From: Chara braunii
Taxonomy: Eukaryota; Streptophyta; Charophyceae; Charales; Characeae
NCBI GenBank assembly: GCA_003427395.1
Contig: BFEA01000106.1
Span: 2,799,067 to 2,863,066, forward strand
Length of the DNA stretch: 64,000 nt
Direction: 5' to 3'
Both the position numbers and the translations under genes were made by a program. Below the pieces are notes generated by a model. It was not told where the DNA came from. It saw only the letters and a program-made list of their open reading frames with translations, and searched no databases. This document shows, in pieces, positions 54,465 through 64,000 of this stretch (position 1 is the first letter of the stretch; the number at the start of each line of letters is the position of its first letter).

Positions 54465-54719
54465 CTACCATCTTCCCCCGAACATAAACTCGTATTCGTT
54501 GTAATCGAATACAAAGCGTAGGTTGCCTTTCTATTCGGACAAGGCGTATATGCGTTCTATCCAAACAGCTGGAATATTCAAATACAACGCATATGCTTTC
54601 TCTTTGAACAGCTTAAATATCCGAATACAACAGATATAAGTTCTATTCGAGTCACCATCTCTTTTTTTCAAAACCTCGAATACAACGCGTATGTGTTATG
54701 TTCAGGGGGAAGACGGTAG
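54465..54719. mobile_element. CTACC MITE, copy 1
   Basis: Ends CTACCATCTTCCCCCGAAC and GTTCAGGGGGAAGACGGTAG are inverted. The interior has repeated ATTCGAATAC / CGAATACAACG phrases. Length 255 bp. A related decayed end lies near 54870-54990 (GTCGTCTTCGCCC). Target duplication not certain. Confidence 0.8.
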
Positions 54720-54994
54720 CTGCACTGCTTGCCGTCTACCAACATTATCGAATGCATCTGAGCAACCTTGTTCGTCCAGATGCATGATCGAAAATCGTTA
54801 CAAAGGCTCTAAGAGGAATCTGGTCATGCAGTGGCCTGTTTTTTTTCCTGACAGTTCAGGAAAGTGGGGAAGGGCCTACAGTAGTTGCACCGCTCGACAT
54901 CCGCCAAAATTTTGAATGCATCTGGACAATGCTTGGCAAAGGGCAAATGGTGCAGCTGTCGTCTTCGCCCAAACAGAACAACAGCCGGTATTTA

Positions 54995-55106
54995 CTGCCG
55001 TATCCGGTCTGAAAGTTGCATCAAATACAGCTATAATGACCGGGCGTTCCTGCCGTATCCGGTCTGAAAGTTGCATCAAAGACAAACTATAATGACCGGG
55101 CGTTCT
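54995..55106 (+). repeat. 55-bp tandem duplication
   Basis: CTGCCGTATCCGGTCTG...GACCGGGCGTTC is repeated with a 55-bp period (54995-55049 and 55050-55106) and few differences. Confidence 0.85.
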
Positions 55107-55573
55107 ATCGAGGTGAAGACAGCAGGCCCGAAAATAAGGGACAGAAAAGGGATGCTAAGCTGAGACCGCTTGGCAACATTCGACACAAGACCTCGCTCCA
55201 CTGCACAGCAATCTATATGTATCTGAAGCTCATAATCGTCCCAATACGTTCAAAATGTAGGACAGCTTGACTCGTCCGAATGCACCTTGCCCACAAAGCG
55301 TCCAAATGCATGTACAATGTTGAGTAGTGCACCAAGGCCCAAAATGCCTGCGTGAGAACATTCGCCTCCCACTTGTGCGCTGTAACGGCAAGTGTTTTTG
55401 ATGTACACTCGTCTTCGCCTTTCCTGTCCTCCCTTTGCGCCGAAACACTCCCTGAATCGCCATCCTCTCGGTCCCCCCCCTTCACTCTACAGGAGCAGAG
55501 CTCAAAACTTGGTGGCCAACAATTCATACGAGTTTGGACCCTCATGTTGAAGGTATGAAAACTTCGAACCACC
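55107..55573. other. Unassigned region
   Basis: Open frames of 119 codons (minus 55213-55572) and less have no recognised domain. Confidence 0.4.
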
Positions 55574-55731
55574 TTAAACCACCAGTACTTGGCCCAGCTA
55601 TCGGCCGCGGAAAAAAATAGAGTAGAAACGTTTCTAATTGGATGAATTTGGGCGCTCCTTTAGTGGCCCGTACGTTTCCTAAAATTGCGTAGCGTTAACG
55701 GGCACGACTTTAGGAAGTACTGGTGGTTTAA
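55574..55731. mobile_element. TTAA-type MITE 6
   Basis: Intact TTAA on both sides; ends ACCACCAGTACTT and AAGTACTGGTGGT are perfect inverted repeats. Internal match to MITE 3 in reverse. A 21-bp direct repeat starting TGTTGAAGG flanks the element at about 55545 and 55745. Confidence 0.85.
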
Positions 55732-55958
55732 AGCCTAACACAAATGTTGAAGGTATGAAAACTTCAAGCTGACCCGGAAGCTATTTTTTCAATCCTGGAG
55801 AACAGAACCTACAAATTTTGGGTGTATTCTGGGTCACAGCAGGGGGCGGGAAAATGCATGTTTTTTCAATTATTATCTAGCCAGTTTTCCCAGGCTCCCG
55901 GGCACCCAACTTATGCCCGGGTAGACGGGTGACCGCCAGGAAAGTGCATGTTTTTTCA

Positions 55959-56432
55959 ATTATTATCTAGCCAGTTTTCCCAGGCTCCCGGGCACCCAAC
56001 TTATGCCCGGGTACACGCCCGGATGTCCGGCTGGGCATGACCCCCAGGCAGGGTTCTGGGCAGCCCAAGAACCAAAAAAAAAAAATCAAAAAATCAAAAA
56101 TTCCCGGGGAAAAAAGATGTCGTGTAGAATTGCAATACAAACGATTTTTGGCTGAGGGTCACATTACTACATTAGAATTCCTCACAGAATCGGAGAGAAA
56201 AAATAAAACAACGGAATCACACACTGGCACCCCCCTTTAAGCCCCTTTAGCCCCTTTAAACCAATTTATACCCCCTTGCCCTTGACAGCCAACTCGCAAA
56301 AAAGGAAATGAGCCCGGAAACCCCTTGGGAGCACAGGATTTTTTTTTTTTTTTTTTTTTTTGGCACGCCCTGGTACCTCGGGCGTCACGCCCAGGTGCCC
56401 AGCCGGGCGTGAGAATCTTCCTAGATTATTAT
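55959..56432. mobile_element. CTAG-ended GC-rich MITE with 8-bp target duplication
   Basis: The element spans 55967-56424 and starts and ends with CTAG. ATTATTAT lies on both sides (55959-55966 and 56425-56432). GC-rich palindromic ends (CTCCCGGGCACCC and GGTGCCCAGCCGGGCG) enclose A-runs and AT-rich DNA. The first 75 bp are also present as a partial duplicate at about 55880-55940. The 8-bp duplication fits hAT. Confidence 0.75.
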
Positions 56433-56506
56433 GGCATTTTTGCCCCAGGATTTACTTATTTATGTCATCTAGAATTTTTGTTCTCTTACTTTTTCAAATA
56501 GTTGTT

Positions 56507-56581
56507 CCCCTGACAGATCGGCAGTCGATCTTTTTTTTTTTTTTTTTTTTTCCGATCCCCTGACAGATCGGCAGTCGATCT
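56507..56581 (-). repeat. Poly-A/T tract flanked by 25-bp direct repeats
   Basis: 56507-56531 and 56557-56581 are identical (CCCCTGACAGATCGG...) and enclose a 21-bp T-run plus CCGAT. It looks like an insertion consisting almost only of a poly-A tail, with its target duplication. Confidence 0.7.
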
Positions 56582-57115
56582 CCTTCCACAATTTCTTATT
56601 TCTTCCCAGAATTTTTCGTCGAACCAGCTCAGAAGTTTTCGCCCCGCTGCTACTGCACGATCTGCAACAGTGCAACTGCGAGGCTGACCTTGTTTGTGGC
56701 CAGCTTGCATACCGAGGTGGGTCCTGGGCCGACGTCGGACGGAGTGGTGGTTTAAAATAGCGAAGACAATGAATGCGGCGAGAGTGGGTGAAGGAGAGAA
56801 GGCAAGGAAGGAGGCAGATGAAGCAGCAAGGTTGGGTAGGAGATGGCAGCCGAGGAGAGAAAGAGACGGGCAAATCCAGGGGAAATGTGGAAGGAAGGAA
56901 GTATAGGGAGGGAAAGGAGGGGAGCCATGGGTTGGACAGGAATCAAAGGGAGAAGCGATACAGTGGAGGATGGGAAGAGTGGGAGAGGGAGGATGGGAAG
57001 AGTGGGGAGAGGGAGGATGGGAAGAATGTAGGAGAACAGGGAAAAGGAAGAGATTGACTTGTTGTTAACAGCAAGAGGTTGTGTTGCTGTATACTTTGCT
57101 GCACATGTACCTAGG

Positions 57116-57226
57116 CTACCATCTTCCCCCGAACACAACGCACCCCCATTTCGGCTGTACCTGACCGGAAATATAGCTTGCATACATTCATTACCAGGGC
57201 GCGTTATGTTCGGGCGAAGACGGTAG
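57116..57226. mobile_element. CTACC MITE, copy 2
   Basis: Ends CTACCATCTTCCCCCGAAC and GTTCGGGCGAAGACGGTAG are inverted. Only 111 bp; the interior is unlike copy 1, so it is an internal deletion derivative or a sister family. Confidence 0.8.
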
Positions 57227-57416
57227 TCAAGTACTTTGTCACGCCAAGGTGCTCACAGACTTCTCACAGCAAAGAACATGATCGAAATGTAAGCAGAAAA
57301 GGAAGAAAAGTGTGTGTGTGGGGAGGGAATCAAGAAACTCGCGTGGAGGATTGTAGCGCTAATTCATTCATTCATCTCTATAATAGCTCCAGTTATTACA
57401 TTTATGTTAAGTTCTG

Positions 57417-57480
57417 TTGGTTGTGCAGTGATACCTTTTGATTATGGTATGGTACTGTCAAATTTAGATGTAGGTGTCAG

Positions 57481-57515
<35 letters not shown>

Positions 57516-57552
57516 AATATAAAAAATTTGGTTGGGCAGTGATACCTTTTGA
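57417..57552 (+). mobile_element. Short poly-A insertion with 25-bp target duplication
   Basis: 57417-57441 and 57528-57552 are 25-bp direct repeats with one mismatch. Between them lie about 40 bp of unique sequence and a long A-run. This is the pattern of a severely 5'-truncated LINE- or SINE-mediated insertion. Confidence 0.75.
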
Positions 57553-57653
57553 AGTTTTGATACATATTCGCTATTTGGGAGAAAGCGAGAACACGAGAGA
57601 AGTGCACACACTCAGGTGCCATTCAATGGACGAGCGGGGGAACAAAGCCAGGA

Positions 57654-57905
57654 GGGAGGGAGGGAGGGAGGGAGGGAGGGGTCATCAGCAAACACTTATG
57701 TGGCAGAAAGAGAGGAAACACACTTACACAGAGAATTTCCAAAGCTGCCATCGAGCCGGTCAAGGATGGAGGCAGGGGTCATCAGCAAACAGTTACGACG
57801 CGGAAAAAAAAAGAGAGGAAACACAGCTACACAGAGAAGTGCGTACCCTGACATCGCGGAGAGGTGGCAGAAAGAGAGGAAACACAGTTACACAGAGAAG
57901 TGTAT
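57654..57905 (+). repeat. (GGGA)n and three AGAGAGGAAACACA tandem units
   Basis: A GGAG run (57654-57680) is followed by three units containing AGAGAGGAAACACA and TACACAGAGAA at about 57708, 57812 and 57874. Non-coding. Confidence 0.75.
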
Positions 57906-58076
57906 AGTACTGCGTACTCTGACATCGGTAGACGGTAGTGGACAGAACAGGGGGGGAACAAAGGAGTGAGGGAGGGGGAGGGGGGAAAACGAGAGAACTG
58001 CATAAACTGACAGCGCTATCAGCCGAGCCTGGACACTCACAGATGATGTATGCGGTTTGCAAAGAGGCTATGAGAG

Positions 58077-58292
58077 ACTCTGGACCCGGTTTCCAGCAGG
58101 TGCTGCTCCCCACCATAGACTGGAGCTTCCGGCGAGCGCGTGTAGGAGGAGATGCTCTTATCACTCCCCGTAGCAGCCCACCGCTAGCGTTTTCCCAAGA
58201 AGAAGAAGAAGAAAAGAAGAACAAGAAGAAGAAGAAAAGAAGAAGAAGAAGAAGAAGAAGAAGAAGAAGAAGAAGAAGAAGAAGAAGAAGAA
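58077..58292 (+). mobile_element. Structured short retroposon G, copy 3
   Basis: Shares TGGACCCGGTTTCCAGCAGG and the CTCCCCACCA phrase with copies 1 and 2. The inner stem here is GGAG/CTCC (58148-58167). The tail is an expanded (AAG)n array (58196-58292), probably grown from a purine tail. Confidence 0.65.
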
Positions 58293-60070
58293 ATTCATAC
58301 GGTGAGATAAGCGGCAGGCAGCAATCGATTCTGGGACATCGCTCAGAGAGACTTGTACTGAGGCAAAATTGGAGACATTGTGTGGACTCTGTGTAGTTCA
58401 TTGGGTCTAATCACCTAGATGAACAGCCTCTGGTCGAAGGAAAAAAGAAAAACGAAAAAAAGTTGTAGGTTAGGGAAGTCGGCAATATCGATCCGAAACC
58501 TCGGCAAGAAGATCGACTCTGAGGTGGGTGGGGGGTTGCGGGGGGAAACCATTCGGTCCAATCATCTCTAATGGAAATGAGTCAAATGACTCAAATGAGT
58601 GAATTACACCTACTCTGCTGCATAAGATTGGCAGTTCAGTTGCCTTATTTTATTTACGTCTGAGACGGAATATATGTAGGTATAGAAGCACGGCCTTGCG
58701 GTTGGTTATACACATCGTCGTGCATCCGGGCTCGTTTGGGAAGCGCATGACAGGCTCAAGTTGTGGACCGCGAGACAATAAATGCAGAATTATCGCCAGA
58801 ATATCAAAAAAGAAAAACTCAAATTTCTCAAAAAGAACTTCTCACCAAATGCCACTGCGCTACCATACCACTCGTGTTGACACTAAAAACCAATTATTAT
58901 TATCTATTCCCCCTCTCATCTCACAACCCTATTTAGCTATGGTCACCTCAAACATACTTTCGGACTGAGCGAGTCTGTGTCTTGCTCGGATATCCCAGGT
59001 AGTAAGATCGAATGTTGTGTGACCAGACCCGGTCCCTTCTGGAAGCATGTTTTTGTTTTTCTGGGCTCGCGATATTGCAGCTCGTCGATCAGAATCGACC
59101 CTGCTGCCCTCCTTATCGCGCAGTCCGCCAGGAGTCAGACTGACAAGTTGAGTCATCGGTCATTGACGGCAGCGATCCACACAGCCCTGTGAAAAGCGGA
59201 CGCCTCAGATCGTTGGGTTAAAAAAAAAAACACCACCAGAGACCAACAGAGACCCCACCACCGTCCAACCGCCTTTCCATAACCCAGCAAGGATCACCGC
59301 AGCACACACACACAGCGGCGGTAAGTCGAACGCAACCTGGTCTGACCGCCAGACCAGGTTCATACCAGCATAGAAGACCAGTCGTTCACACAAGGGTCTC
59401 GGTCCTCAGAGATAACGTACGGACGTCGTTAGCAGTCCTTTGCAGGTTACACATCTCCTCCTGGACCTTTGATCATTTCACCCACACTACCCACACTGGC
59501 TCTCCTTCCTTGCCTCCATGATTTTCTCCGAAGGGTTGTGGGGTGTCGGGGATATGACCCAGGGAGGAAGGCCGGCAGGGGGCTTCGCGCGCCGGGTTTT
59601 CACCTGTGCCCCTGGCTTATATACATTTGCAGAAAGCCTCAAGACACAGTCCATATCTCCTCCACGTCTCTCCACGAATTTCGCCCGCACTTCCGCTTCA
59701 TGCACAGTGTCGGAAGGCGTCTTGACACGGATCCATACCTTCTATCTGTCGTATCCTTCTCTTAAACCACCACTGCCACCTGGAACCTATTTTCTGTCGA
59801 GGCAAAAAAAAACTTCCGCTCCCGAACGAATTGAACTGGTCATATGCCAGTCCGGTACACTCAAAGCACTACCTCCTTGTGCGTCGTGGCCATTGCCTCA
59901 GATATTGGAGGAAGGGGTGTCCTGGCAATGGTGGTTCGACTGCGATTTCCACCCTCATGTCTTGTCCATGCACACTTTCGAAAGTCCTCCTGCTAGAATC
60001 CGTATCTCGTCTCCTTTCTTCGAAGTACATCTCACACTCCTCCACGCCTCCCTCCCCTCCCCTCCCCCCC
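58293..60070. other. Unassigned region
   Basis: Apart from a strong hairpin at 59334-59360 no feature was recognised. TTAAACCACCACTGCC at 59762 may be the end of another TTAA-type MITE. Confidence 0.4.
59334..59360. repeat. 11-bp perfect hairpin
   Basis: AACCTGGTCTG pairs with CAGACCAGGTT across a 5-nt loop. Confidence 0.7.
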
Positions 60071-60077
60071 CCAAAAC

Positions 60078-60143
60078 ACACACACACACACACAACAGTG
60101 TCACACACACACACACACAACACACACACACACACACACACAC

Positions 60144-60190
<47 letters not shown>
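60078..60190. repeat. (CA)n microsatellite
   Basis: An interrupted CA array runs directly into the adapter at 60195. Confidence 0.95.
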
Positions 60191-60193
<3 letters not shown>

Positions 60194-60194
60194 C

Positions 60195-60232
60195 CTGTCT
60201 CTTATACACATCTAGATGTGTATAAGAGACAG
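60195..60232. other. Nextera mate-pair junction adapter
   Basis: The same exact 38-bp junction as at 26632-26669. The sequences to its left and right were probably not adjacent in the genome. Confidence 0.98.
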
Positions 60233-60354
60233 ACAGGAAGCACTACTGACTCAAAAATGCTGTGAACGCTGTAGTACCTGCACACGTTGGCTCTCCGCCC
60301 TGCAGACCACAGAATGCCTTCAGCTCTTTTCGCGACTGCAATGAACTTCTTGAA

Positions 60355-60395
60355 TGCTTCGTCGATGTTTCGTCGATGTTTCGTCGATGTTTCCT
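60355..60395 (+). repeat. 12-bp triplicate
   Basis: GTTTCGTCGAT-type unit repeated three times. It superficially resembles part of a hammerhead core in reverse, but the rest is absent. Confidence 0.8.
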
Positions 60396-60979
60396 GGATA
60401 GTATTTGGATGATGTTTCATAGGGAGCTGAGCTGAGCAGGATTTGAAATCTTTGATAGGAAGCAGAGTCCCTGGGGAACAGTACAAGACGTACCTGCTTC
60501 GAGAAATCACTCCCCGGTGCAGCCCATGAAGCTCCTTGGTTGGAGCAAATATGTCATGGAGAGCTGAGCTGTCGGCAATCAATCCGTGACGTGTCCCAGC
60601 GGTTGTTGGGTTCATGTCAGGATTTTTCTGAAGTTTTTCATCAGGTTGCCAATGGTGACGTTTACCGAGTGCAACAGCTTAGGTCTGAAAACTGGAAGAG
60701 ATGGACAATGGGCCGCGGAAAAAAGAAGGGGGGGAGTGGAAGGGGATGGGATTGCGCGACTCGACTCTGACAAACAGGTTGCTTCGTGAGTTTGCTATGT
60801 TGCATTGAATAGCAAAAGAACCACCAAAGGGACACACACAGTACCTTTTCATGATTCATGCATCTAGCCTTCCCTACAGTATGAGTTCATCATCGTCGTC
60901 ATCCATATCGAGATCATGCCTCGACCCTCTTCTCGGAACCTATTCACAAAAACAGTCAAAGAGAGAAACGTTTTCAGAA

Positions 60980-61225
60980 GAGATGGACAGATCAAAAGAG
61001 CATGAGAACCAACCCAAAAAAGAGAGCAGAAAAAGAAGAAGGAAAAAAAAAGAGATGTACACAGCAAAAGAGATGGACACTGGACAGAGCAAAAGAAAAA
61101 AGCATGAGAGGATCCTCTTGAAGCAAAAGAGATGGACAGAGCAAAAGAGCACGAGAACAAAGACAAAAGAGAGCGAAAAAAAAAAAAGAAAAAAAAGAAA
61201 AAAGAAAAAAGTTCAAAAAACTTAA
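60980..61225 (+). repeat. A-rich GAGATGGACAGAGCAAAAGA minisatellite
   Basis: AGAGATGGACA and GCAAAAGAG phrases recur irregularly and pass into pure A/G sequence. Poly-Phe/Ser frames on the minus strand are artefacts of composition. Confidence 0.7.
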
Positions 61226-61232
61226 AAAAAGC

Positions 61233-61553
61233 ATGAAAAGCTAGGCAACCAGAGTGGCCCGGGTCCACTTGCCTAAAATAAAATCAAAATTAAATTTTAC
61301 TTTATTTATTTTTTTAATTTTATTTTAAATTCGGTAAAGAATTTCGATGTGACCCTGAGGCAAAAGTTGTTCAGTTTATTTTTCTGCATACCATCATCTA
61401 TTTTCGGATTTTTTCGATTTTTTTGTTTTTTCTTTTTGGCTGGGACCTTCCCTGGTCCTTGCACGGCCGGGCCGCCCGGGGAAATAGGGTGACCCGGGCC
61501 GCCCGGGGAAATAGGGTGACCCGGGCCGCCCGGCTGGTAGCCTAGATGAAAAG
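61233..61553. mobile_element. CTAG-ended GC-rich hAT-type MITE
   Basis: The element spans 61241-61545. Ends CTAGGCAACCAG and CTGGTAGCCTAG are inverted. ATGAAAAG lies on both sides (61233-61240 and 61546-61553), a perfect 8-bp target duplication. Inside, ACCCGGGCCGCCCGGGGAAATAGGGTG-type units are repeated twice near one end (61480-61530). Confidence 0.9.
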
Positions 61554-61620
61554 TCGAAAACGGACCAAAAAAAGGAACAAAGTTCAACAAACAGAGAGGA
61601 CAACAATTTATTTGAATTTA

Positions 61621-62111
61621 GTCATAGCCTACGTTCCCAGCGTGGCCCGGGACCGCTTCCCCCGGCGGGGCCCAAAAAGAATTGAAAATTAAAATAAAAT
61701 AGAAAATGTTTTTTATTTCAGTTCTTAGTTTTTATTTGGCAATTTATATATATATCGTCACAAACAAAACTGCCCGGTAAACCGTAGGTTATATATATAT
61801 ATATTTTTTCCATGGTCTCGTAATCCAGTTTCTCGGCCTTGAAATTGCTCGATCACCTCTTTGCTAACTTTTCCTCGATACAAGAAGACTGTGATGTCTT
61901 CGTCCCATCCACCTGGGGAAGGAAAGATTTTCGATGCGACCCTGAGTCAAAAGTTGTTCAGTCAATTTTTCTGCACAACATAGGTTTTCTATTCAGGTCT
62001 GTTTGTTTGTTTGTTTGTTCTTTCCTCCCCCCCTCTTCAGGGACCTTCCCTGGGTATTGCCCAGCCGGGTGCCCCGAGCCGGGCAGCCCGGTTGGTATCA
62101 CAGGTCATAGC
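61621..62111. mobile_element. Second GC-rich hAT-type MITE with nested insertion
   Basis: The element spans 61629-62103. GTCATAGC on both sides (61621-61628 and 62104-62111) is a perfect 8-bp target duplication. Ends are GC-rich but only weakly inverted. Inside, at 61740-61800, an (AT)n segment carries the 21-bp sequence that lies next to the hammerhead-like motif at 5395. Confidence 0.8.
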
Positions 62112-63955
62112 ACAACAAGGAAGACCAAATGGCTGGAGCTGAAAATCGTGTCCTGAAATAATGAAAAGATATGGACCAAGCCAAGCTAGGATCAAGACGT
62201 GGCTCAAGGCTGCAGCGACCTGCAGCTCGCAGCAAGTGGCAGGCAAGAGCGGGTGGCACAAGGCATGGGGGCGAGGGCGGCGCGACAGGCAATAGCAGAT
62301 GGCTCAAAGGCAGTGGCGAACAGTGGGCTGCAGGGGAGTCGGAGTGGTGGCCGATTTATTTCTAGGTGGTGCGACATGGACTGCACACTAGCATGTTTTT
62401 TTCCCCACCGTTTTATTTTTTTATTTTTCTTCGCAGCCAACACGCTTCAACCTCCAAAAAAAAGTGGGCCGATACCCCGCATGGCACTGGCGCACGGTCT
62501 TAGATTGCATACTGTATTCCTGATCATTTTCTGAGCATGCAATCTGGGACTGCCCAGATTGTGAGCCAATCTCCTCCACAACAATCAGCAGTGCATCCAG
62601 ACCATCGGACAAAAAAACAAAACGAAGGGCAGAGATGGGGCGTTAATCCCCACTGGTCCCGTGAAATAGCGATTGTTATACACTAATAAATATACAGTAT
62701 ATTATATTATATACAGTGCTCATCTTACCATGTGGCTGTGGCTGGTCATTATACATTGCGGTGAAATCTGCTGTCTGGCAGTGTCTGCCGCATTGAGTGG
62801 CAGAGGGAGTGTGCATTCTCACAGAGGCCCAAGACCAACCTCCTTGGCAGCAGAGCACAGAATACCCACTCAGGTCCTGCATTTCAACACTCATTTCCCT
62901 CCTTACGCCCGTACCTGAACTGAAAATTGCACCAGATACAGCTTTACTCACCCCAGTTTGTAGTTAAGAACATATGACGGTTTGAAACCGTTTGATGTGG
63001 CTAATCTATTAAATCTTATTCAGAAAGATCGCGCGAACTTGCACACATTCAGGACCGCACGGGGAAAGGAATGATTGGCATGGCCTGTGCAGTAGGATGA
63101 CAGACAAGTTTAGAAAAAGAGTTCACAGAAGTGTTCGGTTACTTTGGTTGGAGAAGGGGAAAAAAAAAAAAAAAAAAAAAAAGAACAAGACCGGTGAAGT
63201 AAAAACAAACTCAAATATGGTAACAAAAAAAAAAAAATCTTAAAAAAGTAAAAGAAAACAGAAGTAAACGATTTTCAAAAGTGGAGACGAGTCAGACGAC
63301 CTTGGCCGAGCTCTTTGTACATGACACTTACATAGTCTTCGTCAGTTGTTAAGAGTGAACTGTAGGAGCGATTCACAGTTCGCGGCTGGGAACGAGCTGC
63401 GCTTCCCGGAGTTAAGCTGAAGCTGGAAGCCTGCAGTACGAAACACCAATGCGAGCAAGCACTCAGAACTCAAAGTGCTTTTTCTTATGAAACGAATAGA
63501 CCAAGGGGAGCGCACAAAACCTCTTAAGAAGGAACAAAGAGCACATGACAAAAGAGAGAGCGAAAAAAAAAAAAAAACACAACGAAAGGGTAACATAATA
63601 CTAACATTCATTACAGTGAGGAGGAGCGAACGAGTGGGACAACTAAAACATTTCATAAAATTCAGTACACAAGATGACATCAACACAGTGGTCACACCTA
63701 ATCAGCCAATTAATTATATACACAATCTTTCTATCCCTGCGAATGGAAGCATCTTCAATGAACAAAAAGCTTTTCACTGCATCAGAAACATCATCTTCAT
63801 GGCTTGACAACATTTACCTTAGCTTCTGTCACAGAGAACCAACCTGTGAATCGAAGTCGCGGAGTATAGTATTATGTATCCTCTCGTGATCTTTGAACCG
63901 CTGCTTTGGCCGCCGCATACACTGCCTGAGTGGTTGTGTGTGTTGTCAACATCCC

Positions 63956-63960
<5 letters not shown>
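62112..63960. other. Unassigned region
   Basis: No gene recognised. A-runs at 63161-63183 and 63224-63237, and a perfect GAACTGT/ACAGTTC hairpin near 63357-63381. Confidence 0.4.

Positions 63961-64000
<40 letters not shown>
63960..64000. repeat. (CT)n microsatellite at window end
   Basis: The CT run continues past the window edge. Confidence 0.95.

Noticed and set aside
57793-58401. 202-codon minus-strand frame with poly-Leu
   Set aside because: Its bulk is the (AAG)n tail of retroposon G read backwards.
59518-60225. 235-codon open frame
   Set aside because: Its end is the CA microsatellite and the adapter, and the first part has no recognisable domain.
60355-60395. Reverse-strand hammerhead core (GAAAC repeats)
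   Set aside because: It is a 12-bp triplicate without CTGATGA, stem II or a cleavage triplet in position.

Overview
This is a repeat-dense eukaryotic nuclear window with no convincing host protein-coding gene. It holds decayed copies of a Ty3/Gypsy chromovirus, two non-LTR (LINE) retrotransposons with plant-type zinc-binding tails, a third reverse transcriptase of YIDD type, a tRNA-derived SINE, many MITEs with clear target-site duplications, and abundant microsatellites. This mix suggests a large genome, plausibly of the green lineage (charophyte or plant-like), but I cannot name the organism. The assembly is a draft. It has two N gaps (14920-15889 and 30844-30999), four single-N joins, one of which sits between identical 79-bp copies, and two intact Nextera mate-pair junction adapters (26632-26669 and 60195-60232). 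Joins at those points should not be trusted.

Layout. 0-10.4 kb: AT-rich DNA, three copies of a 0.5-kb repeat bounded by (ATT)n, chains of short hairpins (3.4-4.2 kb and 9.8-10.4 kb), a 31-bp hairpin minisatellite (7.7-8.0 kb), and a hammerhead-ribozyme-like motif with a decayed partner about 240 bp upstream (5.07 and 5.31 kb). 11-24 kb: three copies (A, B, C) of a non-coding repeat of about 3.65 kb, here called family H; B and C lie head to tail, and a fourth copy (D) is inverted at 36.5-38.6 kb. A Gypsy RNase H/integrase piece and the large gap lie between A and B. 24-36 kb: tandem arrays of 0.2-kb hairpin units in both orientations, a YIDD reverse transcriptase remnant, and a hAT-like MITE whose empty target site survives in a second copy of the host repeat. 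39-46 kb: chromovirus integrase plus chromodomain remnant, then a long minus-strand LINE. 46-64 kb: a mosaic of SINEs and MITEs, many with exact 8-bp or TTAA target duplications.

The most unusual signal is shared by several unrelated repeats: they are arrays of short hairpins in which the stem sequence changes from unit to unit while complementarity is kept. It is clearest at the 3' end of family H (13.2-13.7, 19.0-19.8 and 22.5-23.4 kb). There about twenty hairpins share a loop core containing ACTTA but have different, mutually complementary stems, and the terminal hairpins of B and C carry completely different but self-complementary inner stems. A small retroposed element (47.3, 52.0 and 58.1 kb) shows three-way covariation at one base pair. 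Together with the hammerhead motif, this points to repeats constrained as folded RNA (or single-stranded DNA) rather than as protein. That is inference; the test is a covariation analysis on genome-wide copies.
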